Origin: Chryseobacterium paludis | Lineage (GTDB): Bacteria; Bacteroidota; Bacteroidia; Flavobacteriales; Weeksellaceae | Reading direction: 5' to 3' | Length of the DNA: 64,000 bases | Assembly: GCF_025403485.1 (NCBI RefSeq) | Contig: NZ_CP099966.1 | Location: 4,586,501-4,650,500, forward strand | In this document: piece after piece, positions 17,745-27,170 of the stretch | How the letters are laid out: every line of letters starts with the position of its first letter | Position numbering within the stretch: position 1 is the stretch's first letter | Position numbers and translations under genes: made by a program | Notes under the pieces: generated by a model | Databases searched by the model: none | Told to the model about the DNA's origin: nothing | The model's input: the letters and a program-made list of their open reading frames with translations, nothing else

Positions 17745-17858
17745 CAGATCATTTAACCATTAGGAAATTAAGAAAGATGGAGTTTGTTTAAAATACATCA
17801 GTTTTTAAACATTGATCTACAACTGGATTTCTTAGTGGTTTTACATTAAATAATAAAT

Positions 17859-19283
17859 ATGTTCATCAATCTTACTCAAAATAAAAATCTAAAGCTTTTT
17901 AAAATAATCTCGGAAGTAGCGGCCAGAAATAATCAGTCAGTATATATTGTTGGTGGGTATGTTCGGGATTTATTGATGAAAAGAAAAGCATCTACAGATA
18001 TTGATTTTGTTACTGAGCAGAGTGGAATTGAACTTGCCCAAAGTGTAGCTGAAGAAATTGATCCTAAGTTAAAAGTTTCTGTTTTTAAGACCTATGGAAC
18101 AGCGATGATCAAATATAGAGATCTTGAATTAGAATTTGTAGGAGCAAGAAAGGAAAGCTATACTGAAAATAGTCGTAAACCTGAAGTAGAAGGAGGCACA
18201 CTGGAAGACGATCAGAAAAGAAGGGATTTTACCATTAATGCAATGGCTATCTCTTTGAACAAAGATAATTTTGGAGAACTTATTGATCCTTTTAATGGGA
18301 TAGAAGATCTTGAAAAGAAAATTTTAAGAACACCTTTAGAGCCTGTCCAGACTTATTCTGACGATCCACTGAGAATGATGAGGGCAATTCGTTTTGCCTC
18401 TACCTTACAGTTTACAATAGAAGAAAATTCATTATTGGCGATCAGTCAGGAAGTAGAAAGAATTAAAATAGTTTCTATGGAAAGGATCATGGTGGAATTT
18501 AATAAAATTATGATGTCTGAAAAGCCATCTATCGGATTAAGTTTATTAGGACAGACAGGGCTTTTAAAATACATTATCCCAGAGTTAATAGAGCTGAAAG
18601 GAGTAGAAGAGGTAGAAGGACAAACCCATAAAGACAATTTTTATCATACTTTGGAAGTGGTAGATAATATCTCGTTAAATACAGATAAACTCTGGCTACG
18701 TTGGGCAGCATTGCTTCATGATATTGGAAAAGCTCCCACAAAGAAATTTGTTGAGGGAACGGGCTGGACATTTCATGGACACGAGTTTTTAGGTTCAAAA
18801 ATGGCAAAAACGCTTTTTCAAAGACTTAAATTACCTTTAGGTCCAGATTTAAAGTATGTCCAGAAAATGGTAAAACTTTCATCCCGTCCAATTGCTTTGA
18901 TTACAGATGATGCATCCGATTCTGCATTAAGAAGGCTATTGTTTGATGCCGGTGAAGATATGGAAGATCTGTTTACACTTTGTAAAGCAGATATAACGAC
19001 GAAAAATTCTAAAAAACAGGATAAGTTCAAACGTAATTTTGAATATGTTGCTGTCAAAATAAAAGAGGTTGAAGAAAAAGACCAGGTAAGAAACTTTCAG
19101 CCCCCAATTTCAGGAGAAGAAATTATGGAGATGTTTGATCTTAAACCGGGACGCGAGATTGGGATTTTAAAAGAAAAAGTAAAAGAAGCTATTTTAGAAG
19201 GTGAAATTTTAAATGACCATGATGAGGCGAAAAGATTCGTAATTATTGAAGCTGAAAAATTAGGACTAGAAGCTAAAATTTAA
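17859..19283 (+). CDS. CCA tRNA nucleotidyltransferase with HD domain
   Basis: The 474-residue class II nucleotidyltransferase has the catalytic GGYVRDLL motif (residues 32-39) and Asp47/Asp49 in TDIDF, the RRDFTINAMA segment, and a C-terminal HD phosphohydrolase domain (LLHDIGKAP). It adds or repairs the 3' CCA of tRNAs. The HD domain could give phosphodiesterase or phosphatase activity. Poly(A) polymerase is the main alternative in this family, but Bacteroidota members of this layout are usually CCA enzymes. Confidence 0.88.
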   Translation: MFINLTQNKNLKLFKIISEVAARNNQSVYIVGGYVRDLLMKRKASTDIDFVTEQSGIELAQSVAEEIDPKLKVSVFKTYGTAMIKYRDLELEFVGARKESYTENSRKPEVEGGTLEDDQKRRDFTINAMAISLNKDNFGELIDPFNGIEDLEKKILRTPLEPVQTYSDDPLRMMRAIRFASTLQFTIEENSLLAISQEVERIKIVSMERIMVEFNKIMMSEKPSIGLSLLGQTGLLKYIIPELIELKGVEEVEGQTHKDNFYHTLEVVDNISLNTDKLWLRWAALLHDIGKAPTKKFVEGTGWTFHGHEFLGSKMAKTLFQRLKLPLGPDLKYVQKMVKLSSRPIALITDDASDSALRRLLFDAGEDMEDLFTLCKADITTKNSKKQDKFKRNFEYVAVKIKEVEEKDQVRNFQPPISGEEIMEMFDLKPGREIGILKEKVKEAILEGEILNDHDEAKRFVIIEAEKLGLEAKI

Positions 19284-19301
19284 AATAAAACTTCAAATAA
19301 T

Positions 19302-19336
19302 AAAAAAGATCTGAAAAACTATTTCAGATCTTTTTT
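19302..19336 (+). terminator. Rho-independent terminator after the CCA enzyme
   Basis: A perfect 15-bp stem containing GATCTGAAA has a 5-nt loop and ends in a T run. Confidence 0.85.
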
Positions 19337-19360
19337 ATTTAAATCTTTTATAAAAGAAAT

Positions 19361-19384
19361 CCGGGCTGCCCTAAGGCAGCCCGG
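19361..19384 (-). terminator. GC-rich hairpin downstream of the B12 operon
   Basis: CCGGGCTGCC (19361-19370) and GGCAGCCCGG (19375-19384) pair perfectly around a 4-nt loop. On the minus strand it is followed by ATTTCTTTT, so it most likely ends the btuB operon. Confidence 0.7.
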
Positions 19385-19442
19385 AAAAAACACAAATGAT
19401 GAAAAAAAATAAAATTTATTTGTATATCGAAGTATAAATTTC

Positions 19443-20480
19443 TTAATTCAGATATACACCATTAGAACCTTTACCCGTTGTAAAGGACTTAATTTTTGAT
19501 CCTGAAGTTGTATATACTGTAATTTCACTGTCTTCAGTGAAGTTTTTAACGTCTGATGTGAAGATTTTTCCATCTACAACGCTAAATCCATATAAAGTAT
19601 AATATTGTCCACCGTCTACAGCTGTAATAATAGGAGTTGTAGGAGTGATATTAGATGTCATATTCATTGAATATACTTTGTTGGCAGAAGAGAAGAAATA
19701 CTTCCCGCCATCTATCTGAAGATTGGTGGCATTAGCAATACCTGTTAAAGTAGTCGTTTTGGTAATGTTTCCAGTATTAGAGATCTGATAAATATAGGAA
19801 TCTGTAGCTTCTGAAGCAATAACATAAACATTTCCATTATAAGAAATAGTTCTGTTGATATTTCCGTTTGGTAATGTGATTACAGATTGTATTTCATTAT
19901 TTGAAGTATTGATGTAGGTAATTTTGTTTCCAAAACCAAAACTTGCATTTTGAACAAAAATGTTTCCTCCAGCTTCAACAATTCTTTCTACAGCATCATT
20001 GAACGTAATTTTTTTAACGAAAGATAAATCTGAGCTTTTATAAATGCTTACATATTTTGCACCGTTATACTTATCGTTAGTTACATATACGTTATTAGTA
20101 GTAACGGCAACATAACGAGGCTGATCAATTTGATCAGTAATTGTACCTGTACTTTTAAAAGTATAACGGTTAACCACTTGAATTTTATTGGAATTGTTCA
20201 ACAGAAGATATGCTTTGTCACCATTGAATGCTACAGATTGTAAAACATCTCCCAGTTGAGTTCCATTGTTTTTAGAAAAAATACTGTTCTGGCTAAAAGT
20301 CAGATCTCTTGAAACAAAAGTTACTTCTGCATTAGGCTTTCCAAAATTCCCTTCATTAGCGATTAAGAAACCATTTTCATAAGTAATTACTGGTAATGTA
20401 TCATCATCATTGTTACTACACGAAATATTGAATAGCAATACGGTAGCAAATAAAAGTTGTAAGAGTTTAGTTATTTTCAT
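19443..20480 (-). CDS. BtuG-like beta-propeller surface lipoprotein
   Basis: The 345-residue lipoprotein (lipobox Cys21, FNISC) folds by its repeats into a YncE/DUF5074-like beta-propeller (recurring blades such as NVYVTNDKYNGAKYVSIY and GKIFTSDVKN). It starts 11 nt after the B12-riboswitch-controlled TonB receptor. In Bacteroides, BtuG is a propeller lipoprotein that caps BtuB and binds cobalamin very tightly. By fold, lipidation and context this is probably its counterpart. No binding site can be read from sequence alone. Confidence 0.82.
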   Translation of the reverse strand: MKITKLLQLLFATVLLFNISCSNNDDDTLPVITYENGFLIANEGNFGKPNAEVTFVSRDLTFSQNSIFSKNNGTQLGDVLQSVAFNGDKAYLLLNNSNKIQVVNRYTFKSTGTITDQIDQPRYVAVTTNNVYVTNDKYNGAKYVSIYKSSDLSFVKKITFNDAVERIVEAGGNIFVQNASFGFGNKITYINTSNNEIQSVITLPNGNINRTISYNGNVYVIASEATDSYIYQISNTGNITKTTTLTGIANATNLQIDGGKYFFSSANKVYSMNMTSNITPTTPIITAVDGGQYYTLYGFSVVDGKIFTSDVKNFTEDSEITVYTTSGSKIKSFTTGKGSNGVYLN

Positions 20481-20491
20481 GTTATTTTTAA

Positions 20492-22339
20492 TTAAAAATT
20501 TATTGTTGCTGAAATACTGTAGTTTCGTTTTGGCATAGGATAATAGGATACCGTTTCATAAACAGTATTGGTTAAATTATTTACTTTAAACCCTATGATG
20601 TATTTTTTTAGGATGGTTGCCGAAATTCCAGTGTTTAAAACAAAATAAGGATCCAGGGCGTCTTCTCTTTTTTCATCGGTTGTGGTATATGTAAGACCGT
20701 TAAATAAACCTTGAACATAAAATTTTAAGAAATCGTACTGATAATCAAAATTTCCAAAAACTTTATGAAGTGGGACATATACCATCTGGTTCTTAGTTTC
20801 TTTGTTAATTGATTTGGCAAAGGTATATCCAACATTGAATCTGAAATGGTGTTCATTGAATTTTTTATCAAATGTAATCTGAGATTCTAAACCATAAGAT
20901 TCCACCTTGTTGATATTTACAGGAGACCAATAACCGTATTCTGTAGGAAGCCAAACAATATTGTCTGAAATATTAAGATAATATGGGCTTAATGTAAGTT
21001 TAAACGCACCAAATTTAAAATCATGATCCATATCTATCTGGAATGATGTTTCTGGTTTTAAATCAAGGTTTCCCCCGGGATTCCAATACAGCTCATTGAA
21101 AGTAGGAAATCTGAAGTTTTTGGATATATTCAAACCTACGCTGTACCATTGTAGAGGATCCCATTTTCCGGAAAATGAATAAAGCAGAGGTGCATTTATA
21201 TTTTCAACAAAATCTTTTTTTACTCCAGCCTCAAAACGCAGATCTTTCGTTGGGAAATAGCGTAATAATCCAGCCACAGATCCCACATTTCTACTTACAT
21301 TTCCAATTCCCTCTGTTTTTATACCTGGGATGACGGGCTGATATCCTTCTCCTTTATTCACCTGAAATTCAGTAATTACATTAAAATTCAGTTTTGGAAC
21401 AATGAAATAGTTAAAATCATTTTTAAAAATGTAATTCTTTCCTGTAGATCCACTTGTTTTTGGAGCGTTATAATTGCCGAAATATTGAAAGTTTTCTTCT
21501 GTATAAGCTGCTTTTAGGCTATTCGAAAATTTACTTTTATTGATGTCCCAAGAAAGTAAGCTTCTGGTACTTTGTGTCTCATATCTTGTTCTGTTCCCAT
21601 TTTCGACAAAAATGGGATAGTTTTGAGCGGAATCAAAAAACTGACTTTGCCACGAAAGGGTTTGATGATTGGCAATTTTGTATGATATACCAACATTAAA
21701 TGTTGTATTGTAATATTTCCCGTTTCTGTTTAGGTAATTTTTCTCTTCAACTTCATAATCATTCTGACTGATCGAGTGATTTCCCGAAACTTTAAAACTG
21801 AACTTATCATTGCTATAGGCAGCTTGAGCAAAATTATTAAAGGTGTTAAAAGAACCTGCCTCAGAATATAAAGATGCTTTGAAGCCATCATTAAAGCCTA
21901 AATTGTTATTGAGGTGAATGCTTCCTCCAATAGCACCACTTCCATAAATGACACTTCCACCACCTGCTTTTATTCCGATCTGATCATATCCGAATAAAGG
22001 GATATTATTAATGTCTCCTTGTCCAAGAAATATGGAGTTAATATTAATCCCATTCCATACAAAAGCAGTCTGTTGTGCAGTTGTTCCCCTAAATGAAGGC
22101 GAAGATACAGCACCACGGCCATTTTCTTTAATGTAAACGCTGGACTGGAAACGTAGAAGCTCTGAAAGATTGGTGGAGTTTTTTTCCACATCTTGTGGAG
22201 TAATCGTATTTACCTTATGAAAAAGCTTTACTTTATTCATTTGGTTGTCAAAAATATACACGGTGTCAATTGCTTTCTCCTGTCCCAGACAAAAAAAATA
22301 GGCAGATGACGATAAAAGTAGTACTAAAGTTTTTTTCAT
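20492..22339 (-). CDS. btuB: TonB-dependent cobalamin receptor (BtuB type)
   Basis: The 615-residue outer-membrane receptor has a signal peptide (ending LGQ), a plug domain (about 45-150; SELLRFQSSVYIKENG, SPSFRGTTAQQTAFVWNG, SVIYGSGAIGG) and a 22-strand barrel ending in an aromatic residue (ISATINF). Size and plug match the BtuB/vitamin-type receptors. The cobalamin riboswitch directly upstream fixes the likely substrate as B12 or related corrinoids. It forms an operon with the BtuG-like lipoprotein. Confidence 0.92.
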   Translation of the reverse strand: MKKTLVLLLSSSAYFFCLGQEKAIDTVYIFDNQMNKVKLFHKVNTITPQDVEKNSTNLSELLRFQSSVYIKENGRGAVSSPSFRGTTAQQTAFVWNGININSIFLGQGDINNIPLFGYDQIGIKAGGGSVIYGSGAIGGSIHLNNNLGFNDGFKASLYSEAGSFNTFNNFAQAAYSNDKFSFKVSGNHSISQNDYEVEEKNYLNRNGKYYNTTFNVGISYKIANHQTLSWQSQFFDSAQNYPIFVENGNRTRYETQSTRSLLSWDINKSKFSNSLKAAYTEENFQYFGNYNAPKTSGSTGKNYIFKNDFNYFIVPKLNFNVITEFQVNKGEGYQPVIPGIKTEGIGNVSRNVGSVAGLLRYFPTKDLRFEAGVKKDFVENINAPLLYSFSGKWDPLQWYSVGLNISKNFRFPTFNELYWNPGGNLDLKPETSFQIDMDHDFKFGAFKLTLSPYYLNISDNIVWLPTEYGYWSPVNINKVESYGLESQITFDKKFNEHHFRFNVGYTFAKSINKETKNQMVYVPLHKVFGNFDYQYDFLKFYVQGLFNGLTYTTTDEKREDALDPYFVLNTGISATILKKYIIGFKVNNLTNTVYETVSYYPMPKRNYSISATINF

Positions 22340-22384
22340 ACTATTTTACTTTTCCTCCGAAAGCAATATATTTTTGATATTATC

Positions 22385-22537
22385 ATTTTGGCAGGTCTCC
22401 TGACTTTCGCTTTTCTATACCTTCCCGTTTGCACAGTGGTTTGTTATAGAATATGATAGTTGCGATTTACAGTTGCGGGGACAGTTTGGGTTTTCCACCC
22501 AATTCCCTATTATTTTCAATAGCTTGAAAACCAAAAT
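22385..22537 (-). ncRNA. Cobalamin riboswitch
   Basis: On the minus strand the leader carries all hallmark blocks in order: AGGGAA...GGTGGAAAACC, CTGTCCCCGCAACTG, and AAGTCAGGAGACCTGCC. P1 is formed by ATTTTGG and CCAAAAT at the two ends. It lies directly upstream of btuB and should switch expression off when cobalamin is plentiful. Confidence 0.96.
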
Positions 22538-22542
22538 TTTTG

Positions 22543-22572
22543 CAAAGATAAGTTTTTAAAAAGAAACGCCAA
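22543..22572 (-). promoter_or_regulatory. Consensus promoter of the B12 operon
   Basis: On the minus strand, TTG (22570-22572) and TATCTTTG (22543-22550) are separated by exactly 19 nt, a full match to the Bacteroidota TTG-N19-TAnnTTTG promoter. The expected start site (about 22537) coincides with the first base pair of the riboswitch. Confidence 0.85.
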
Positions 22573-22678
22573 TTTTATCTATTAAAATGTGTTTTTTTAA
22601 ATCAGAAATCACGAAATATTCTGTTATTAAATGATATTGATAAGCAAATTTAAACTTTCATGATTTTACTCTTAGTGA

Positions 22679-23161
22679 TTATAAAAACGTAGCATCAAAA
22701 TAGAAAGGTAGTAGATCTTTAATGGAATGAACTTTTACAATCTCATCATTCATGCTTGAGAAATAAAGATCAATATTTTCATTTTGCTTTGTTTCGTACT
22801 CCATTAAACTTTGTCTGCACGCTCCACATGGAGGGATAGGAGGATTCTTTTCAGAAAATTCTTTAGGTCCGCCCACGATAAAGATCTTTTTGATCTTTTG
22901 ATCCGGAAAGTTAGCACCAACCCAGAATAAAGCTGTTCTCTCAGCACAAAGTCCTGAAGGAAAGGCTGCATTTTCCTGATTGTTTCCAGAGAAAATTTCA
23001 CCGTTTTCCAGCAAAATGGAACAGCCAACAAAAAACTCAGAATAAGGGGCATAAGCATTTTCACGAGCTAGTTTCGCTCTTTCGAAAAGTTTTTTTTCTA
23101 TATCGTTCAGTTCGCTACTATTTTTAAAGTATTCATAGCCGATCTGTATGTCTTTTTTCAT
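22679..23161 (-). CDS. cdd: Cytidine deaminase
   Basis: This 160-residue zinc enzyme deaminates cytidine and deoxycytidine for pyrimidine salvage. The active site is CAERTA (zinc Cys, catalytic Glu) and PPCGACRQ (two zinc Cys), with the nucleoside-binding NAAFPSG segment before it. The frame extends to 23221, but the ATG at 23161 (MKKDIQIGYEYF) fits the family N-terminus. It is divergent from the old yellow enzyme gene. Confidence 0.92.
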   Translation of the reverse strand: MKKDIQIGYEYFKNSSELNDIEKKLFERAKLARENAYAPYSEFFVGCSILLENGEIFSGNNQENAAFPSGLCAERTALFWVGANFPDQKIKKIFIVGGPKEFSEKNPPIPPCGACRQSLMEYETKQNENIDLYFSSMNDEIVKVHSIKDLLPFYFDATFL

Positions 23162-23263
23162 ATATTGGAGCCTAAAAAGGGGGGATAAAATTAGTTCTTT
23201 TTCAGCACGTAGGCAAGCCAATTTTATTCAGTCATTTAATATTAAAATCCAAAATAGATAAAG

Positions 23264-24316
23264 ATGTTATATACTCCAATACAGTTTAGAAATGTTGAAC
23301 TGAAAAACCGTTGGGTAATGTCTCCCATGTGTATGTATTCGTGTGAAAACGGATTAGCAAATGACTTTCATTTTGTCCACTATGGAAGTAGATCCCAAGG
23401 AGGAACAGGATTAGTAATGGTTGAAGCAACGGGTGTTGAACCTCGTGGAAGAATTACCAATAAATGTATGGGTATCTGGAATGACGAACAGGCGGCAAAG
23501 CTTCAGAAAATTGTAGAATTCATTCATTCAAATTCTGAAAGTAAGATTGGAATCCAGCTGGCGCATGCTGGAAGAAAAGGATCTACCTGGAATAATATTC
23601 AGATTCCCATGGAGGAAGGATGGGAAACTCTTGCTCCAAGTCCAATTCCTTATCATCCGACTGAAAGAATTCCACATGTTTTAACTGTTGAAGAAATTAA
23701 AGAACAGGTTCAAAATTTTAAGACTGCTGCAAGAAGAGCTGTTAAAGCTGGTTTTGACATCATAGAAATTCATGGGGCACATGGTTATTTGATCCATCAA
23801 TTTTTATCTCCACTTTCTAATATCAGAACAGATGAATATGGGGGAAGTTTTGAGAACAGAATAAGATTTCTATTAGAAATTGTAGACGCAGTCAATGATG
23901 AGTTGAACGAAAATGTAGCCCTATTTGTTAGAATCTCAGGAACTGAATATGCTGAAAATGGATGGAGTGTTGATAACAGTGTAGAATTGGCAAGAGTTTT
24001 AAAGAATCATAATGTAGATTTAGTAGATGTTTCCAGTGGTGGAAATATCCATGGAGCAAAAATATCTGTTTTTGATGGTTATCAGGTACCTTTCTCTTCA
24101 CGGGTAAGAAATGAAGCTGGAGTAAAGACAGGAGCAGTAGGTTTGATCACTAAAGTGGAACAAGCCGAAAATATTTTACAAAAAGGAGACGCAGATCTGA
24201 TCTTTGTTGCCAGAGAGATTTTGAGGAATCCATATATTGCCATTCAGGGCTCATTTGAAATGCAGGAAGAATGTTTTTTTCCGCATCAATATCTCAGAGC
24301 TAAAATTTCTTCTTAA
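23264..24316 (+). CDS. namA: NADPH dehydrogenase, old yellow enzyme family (YqjM/NamA type)
   Basis: This is a 350-residue FMN-dependent ene-reductase. It shows the YqjM-class N-terminus MSPMCMYSC with the redox-tuning Cys23, the IEIHGAHGYLIHQFLSPL active-site histidine pair and the C-terminal FVAREILRNP. Members reduce activated C=C bonds and help detoxify electrophiles. It is followed at 30 bp by two small membrane proteins. Confidence 0.92.
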   Translation: MLYTPIQFRNVELKNRWVMSPMCMYSCENGLANDFHFVHYGSRSQGGTGLVMVEATGVEPRGRITNKCMGIWNDEQAAKLQKIVEFIHSNSESKIGIQLAHAGRKGSTWNNIQIPMEEGWETLAPSPIPYHPTERIPHVLTVEEIKEQVQNFKTAARRAVKAGFDIIEIHGAHGYLIHQFLSPLSNIRTDEYGGSFENRIRFLLEIVDAVNDELNENVALFVRISGTEYAENGWSVDNSVELARVLKNHNVDLVDVSSGGNIHGAKISVFDGYQVPFSSRVRNEAGVKTGAVGLITKVEQAENILQKGDADLIFVAREILRNPYIAIQGSFEMQEECFFPHQYLRAKISS

Positions 24317-24346
24317 TTTTAGATAATAATAGTAAAAATACCAAAA

Positions 24347-24637
24347 ATGAAAATCGAAGATTTTATGCTGCCTTGTCCAAGTAAGAAATTCTTAGGAATA
24401 GAATGCTTTGGTTGTGGTACACAAAGAGCAATAGTTTTGGTTTTTGAGGGAAAATTTTCGGAAGCCTTTCATATGTTTCCTGCAGTATATACCTTACTGC
24501 TTTTTTTATGTACTGTGGGGTTGAATTTTATTGACAAAAAAAGAAATTACGGTAATGCATTAGTTTTTTTAGCAATTATTAATTCAATTATCATGGTAGT
24601 TTCCTATTTTTACAGACATCCTTTACCAATAAATTAA
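24347..24637 (+). CDS. DUF2752 membrane protein
   Basis: The 96-residue protein has the DUF2752 signature, a PCPSKKFLGIECFGCGTQRA stretch with three conserved cysteines, followed by two or three transmembrane helices. The function is unknown. It is 20 bp upstream of a CCC-motif membrane protein, a pairing common in flavobacteria. Confidence 0.85.
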   Translation: MKIEDFMLPCPSKKFLGIECFGCGTQRAIVLVFEGKFSEAFHMFPAVYTLLLFLCTVGLNFIDKKRNYGNALVFLAIINSIIMVVSYFYRHPLPIN

Positions 24638-24657
24638 AATTATTAAAATAAAAAACT

Positions 24658-24978
24658 ATGAATCAAAAATTACCAAACGCAACAACAGTATTAGTATTAG
24701 GAATCGTTGCAATCTTAGGAAGTTGCTGCTGTAACGGAATTGTTGGAGTAATCTGCGGATTAATCGGAATGAACCTTTATAATAAGGATAATGCTTTATA
24801 TCAACAAAATCCAAGTTTATATTCAGATTTTGATAATTTGAAAGTAGGAAGAATATTATGTATTATCGGTCTTATTATAGGAATTCTAAGTTTAATATAC
24901 ATGATCTTTGTTCTTTCAACAGTGGGTTGGAGCGGTTATATGGATCAAATTAATCAATTAAAAAACATGGGTAAATAA
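24658..24978 (+). CDS. CCC-motif (DUF4190-like) membrane protein
   Basis: The 106-residue protein has two transmembrane hairpins and a Ser-Cys-Cys-Cys cluster (GSCCCNGIVGVICGLIGM) in the first. Such proteins are widespread in Bacteroidota beside DUF2752 genes. Tandem cysteines may be lipidated or bind metal, but this is not shown by the sequence. Confidence 0.8.
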   Translation: MNQKLPNATTVLVLGIVAILGSCCCNGIVGVICGLIGMNLYNKDNALYQQNPSLYSDFDNLKVGRILCIIGLIIGILSLIYMIFVLSTVGWSGYMDQINQLKNMGK

Positions 24979-24998
24979 ATATCCAGTTAATGATAACT

Positions 24999-25033
24999 AA
25001 AAAGACTGCAATGAAAATTGTAGTCTTTTTTAT
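24999..25033 (+). terminator. Rho-independent terminator
   Basis: GACTGCAAT pairs with ATTGTAGTC (one G-T) around a GAAA loop, flanked by A and T runs, closing the namA-DUF2752-CCC unit. Confidence 0.8.
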
Positions 25034-25115
25034 TTAAAAAATAATCTCTTGAATGATTGTATAATAAAAGGTAATAAGCACAGCTAAAGAGAATTAAAAT
25101 AATATTTAATAGTAA

Positions 25116-25147
25116 AATGGCTTCTCTTTAATTAAAGAGAAGCCATT
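25116..25147 (-). terminator. Perfect 32-bp palindrome downstream of endonuclease gene
   Basis: AATGGCTTCTCTTTAA is followed at once by its exact reverse complement (16 bp per arm), then a short T run on the minus strand. It lies just after the stop of the endonuclease gene. Confidence 0.7.
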
Positions 25148-25170
25148 ATATTTATAATTAAGTTAAATTT

Positions 25171-26970
25171 TTATTTAACGATAAACTTCAAACTAGAGTT
25201 ATCTAATTTTAGAATGTAAATTCCCTGTTCAAGACTTTTAATTTTAATTGAGTTTCTGCTGTTTTTAAAAGGGCTGTTAATAGTCTGCATTACTTTCCCT
25301 TGTAAATTATAGATCTCCGCTACTTTAATATTTTGAGTCTCACCTTTAACGAAGATTTCCTGATTTGAAATTGGGTTAGGGTAGATTTGTAAATCTCTGG
25401 ATTCTATCTGTAAGTCGGAAGCAGTGCTCTTGCTTTGCTTTCCCGTTCCAGAGTAACAAGTCCAGTTTAGGTTGTCAAGAGCCACTCTGTTACTTGTTGA
25501 ATTATTTTCTAATGTCACAATCACATTACCGGAAACATTGATGTTATTAATAGTGGTAGTTGCAGTTGTTGCGCTATAAGGAATTGTTCCTACCTGCGTT
25601 CCATTGACAAGAACATTGAATGTTCCGTTGCTTCCACTGAATTTTAATTGAGTTGTCACTGTTAATGATCCAATACCGTTACTTGAGCTGCTTGATTTTA
25701 AAGAACCATCTCTCACAGTAATTGCTTTGTTAGAAATTGTCTGGTCAGTTCTGGAATCTGTTGCTGTCCAAGTAATTCCACTGTTAGTCCACGTTCTTGT
25801 TGAATAACTTGATGAGCTGCCTGTAGGAATTGTTTCAAAAGTTTCATTTACACAATCAGTTGGCGGATTAGTGGTTCCGGATTCTGTTGTTGCAGAAACG
25901 GTTGAACTGTTTGAAGAAGTATTTCCAGCTGTATCTTTAGCCACTACATAGAAATTATAGGTGGTAGAAGAACTTAATCCTGAAATATTAGCAGAAGTGG
26001 AGCTAACATTGGTTTTTAAGCTTCCATTCATATAAACGTCATAAGAAGAAACTCCTACATTATCTGTTGATGCACTCCATGAAAGAGAAACACTACTGGA
26101 TGTTTTTCCTGAAACGGTAAGACCTGTAACTGTAGTGGGTGCCTGTGTATCATTTGAAGGCTGCTGAGATCCCCAAATTTGATCTACATAAGCCGGATTA
26201 TCAATAAAAGGATTTCTATTTCCCTGGTAAGTATAAGTAGCATTGTTTCTGACGATTTCTGTCTGAGAAACAGGATCCTGATTATGCCAGGCTAATAAAA
26301 CATTAAGCTCCCAGGTTTGTAATCCAGGGAAAGTTGTATTTCCAAGCATGTTACCTGAAGAGAAAGTAGAAAGTTTGCTTTGATAACGTGTTACAAAATA
26401 AAAGATCATACGGGCAACATCACCTTTGAATTCATCGATAGGCTCGAAAACTGTTCCACCATATCCTGAAGAAACAGAATTTCCTAGTTTTGAACCGTTT
26501 TTAGAGGTGAATGTAGCTGTTCCAACTTTTCCGAAAGGATAATTAGATCTCATTCCATTTACCTTTCCATCAGTTGCTCTGATAAAATTCACATCGGAAA
26601 CCATTGGTGAAGCTTCATTAAATAAACTTTGTGGAACAATATGCTCACGGTTGTAGCAATTTCCTTCTACTGAATAAGTACCACATTGGTTAGTAACTAC
26701 CGTATAGTTATAAGGATCCGCAGCAGTAGGCTTTTCAGAATAGATATCCATAATAGACCCATCGTTTTCGTAGGTTTTATCAATATCAGTTGTTTTATAA
26801 GCGGTCCATAATCCGCCATATCCTTTGTCCTGATGTCCATTTGTTATGATGGTGCTTAGTGCCGTTTTTAAAGAAGCACCGGTAAGTCCATTTGCAGAAG
26901 AATAATAACCCGACGGAGCCTGGGCATTAGCAACACCTGCAAAAGCAAGAAATAAGATAATTTTTTTCAT
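25171..26970 (-). CDS. T9SS-exported endonuclease I family nuclease
   Basis: This 599-residue secreted nuclease has a signal peptide (ending ANAQ), an endonuclease I domain (about 20-265) with the His-Me finger motif NREHIVPQS (His110), a fibronectin type III domain (about 275-362), a beta-rich carbohydrate-like module (about 372-505) and a type A T9SS sorting domain (about 520-599; IYPNPISNQ, YNLQGKVMQ, LEQGIYILKL). It probably degrades extracellular DNA for nutrients or biofilm turnover. It is flanked by terminators and looks monocistronic. Confidence 0.9.
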   Translation of the reverse strand: MKKIILFLAFAGVANAQAPSGYYSSANGLTGASLKTALSTIITNGHQDKGYGGLWTAYKTTDIDKTYENDGSIMDIYSEKPTAADPYNYTVVTNQCGTYSVEGNCYNREHIVPQSLFNEASPMVSDVNFIRATDGKVNGMRSNYPFGKVGTATFTSKNGSKLGNSVSSGYGGTVFEPIDEFKGDVARMIFYFVTRYQSKLSTFSSGNMLGNTTFPGLQTWELNVLLAWHNQDPVSQTEIVRNNATYTYQGNRNPFIDNPAYVDQIWGSQQPSNDTQAPTTVTGLTVSGKTSSSVSLSWSASTDNVGVSSYDVYMNGSLKTNVSSTSANISGLSSSTTYNFYVVAKDTAGNTSSNSSTVSATTESGTTNPPTDCVNETFETIPTGSSSSYSTRTWTNSGITWTATDSRTDQTISNKAITVRDGSLKSSSSSNGIGSLTVTTQLKFSGSNGTFNVLVNGTQVGTIPYSATTATTTINNINVSGNVIVTLENNSTSNRVALDNLNWTCYSGTGKQSKSTASDLQIESRDLQIYPNPISNQEIFVKGETQNIKVAEIYNLQGKVMQTINSPFKNSRNSIKIKSLEQGIYILKLDNSSLKFIVK

Positions 26971-27116
26971 ATTAATAAAATTTAGGGTGTAAGATTACTA
27001 CAATTTTACGAAAAGATAAATTACATTATTGTTAATTTTGAATGCTATGCATTAGATGCTATATTTAGCTGTATTCGTGAGATTTCCTGAGTCTTTTCCA
27101 CGTTTTTGAGCACAAA

Positions 27117-27144
27117 AAAGCCAATACAGGGCTGTATTGGCTTT
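27117..27144 (-). terminator. Rho-independent terminator
   Basis: AAAGCCAATACAG pairs with CTGTATTGGCTTT, and on the minus strand a run of T follows. It closes the DUF5522-DUF4136 unit. Confidence 0.75.
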
Positions 27145-27170
27145 ATATATAATTTTGATCTAAATAAATT

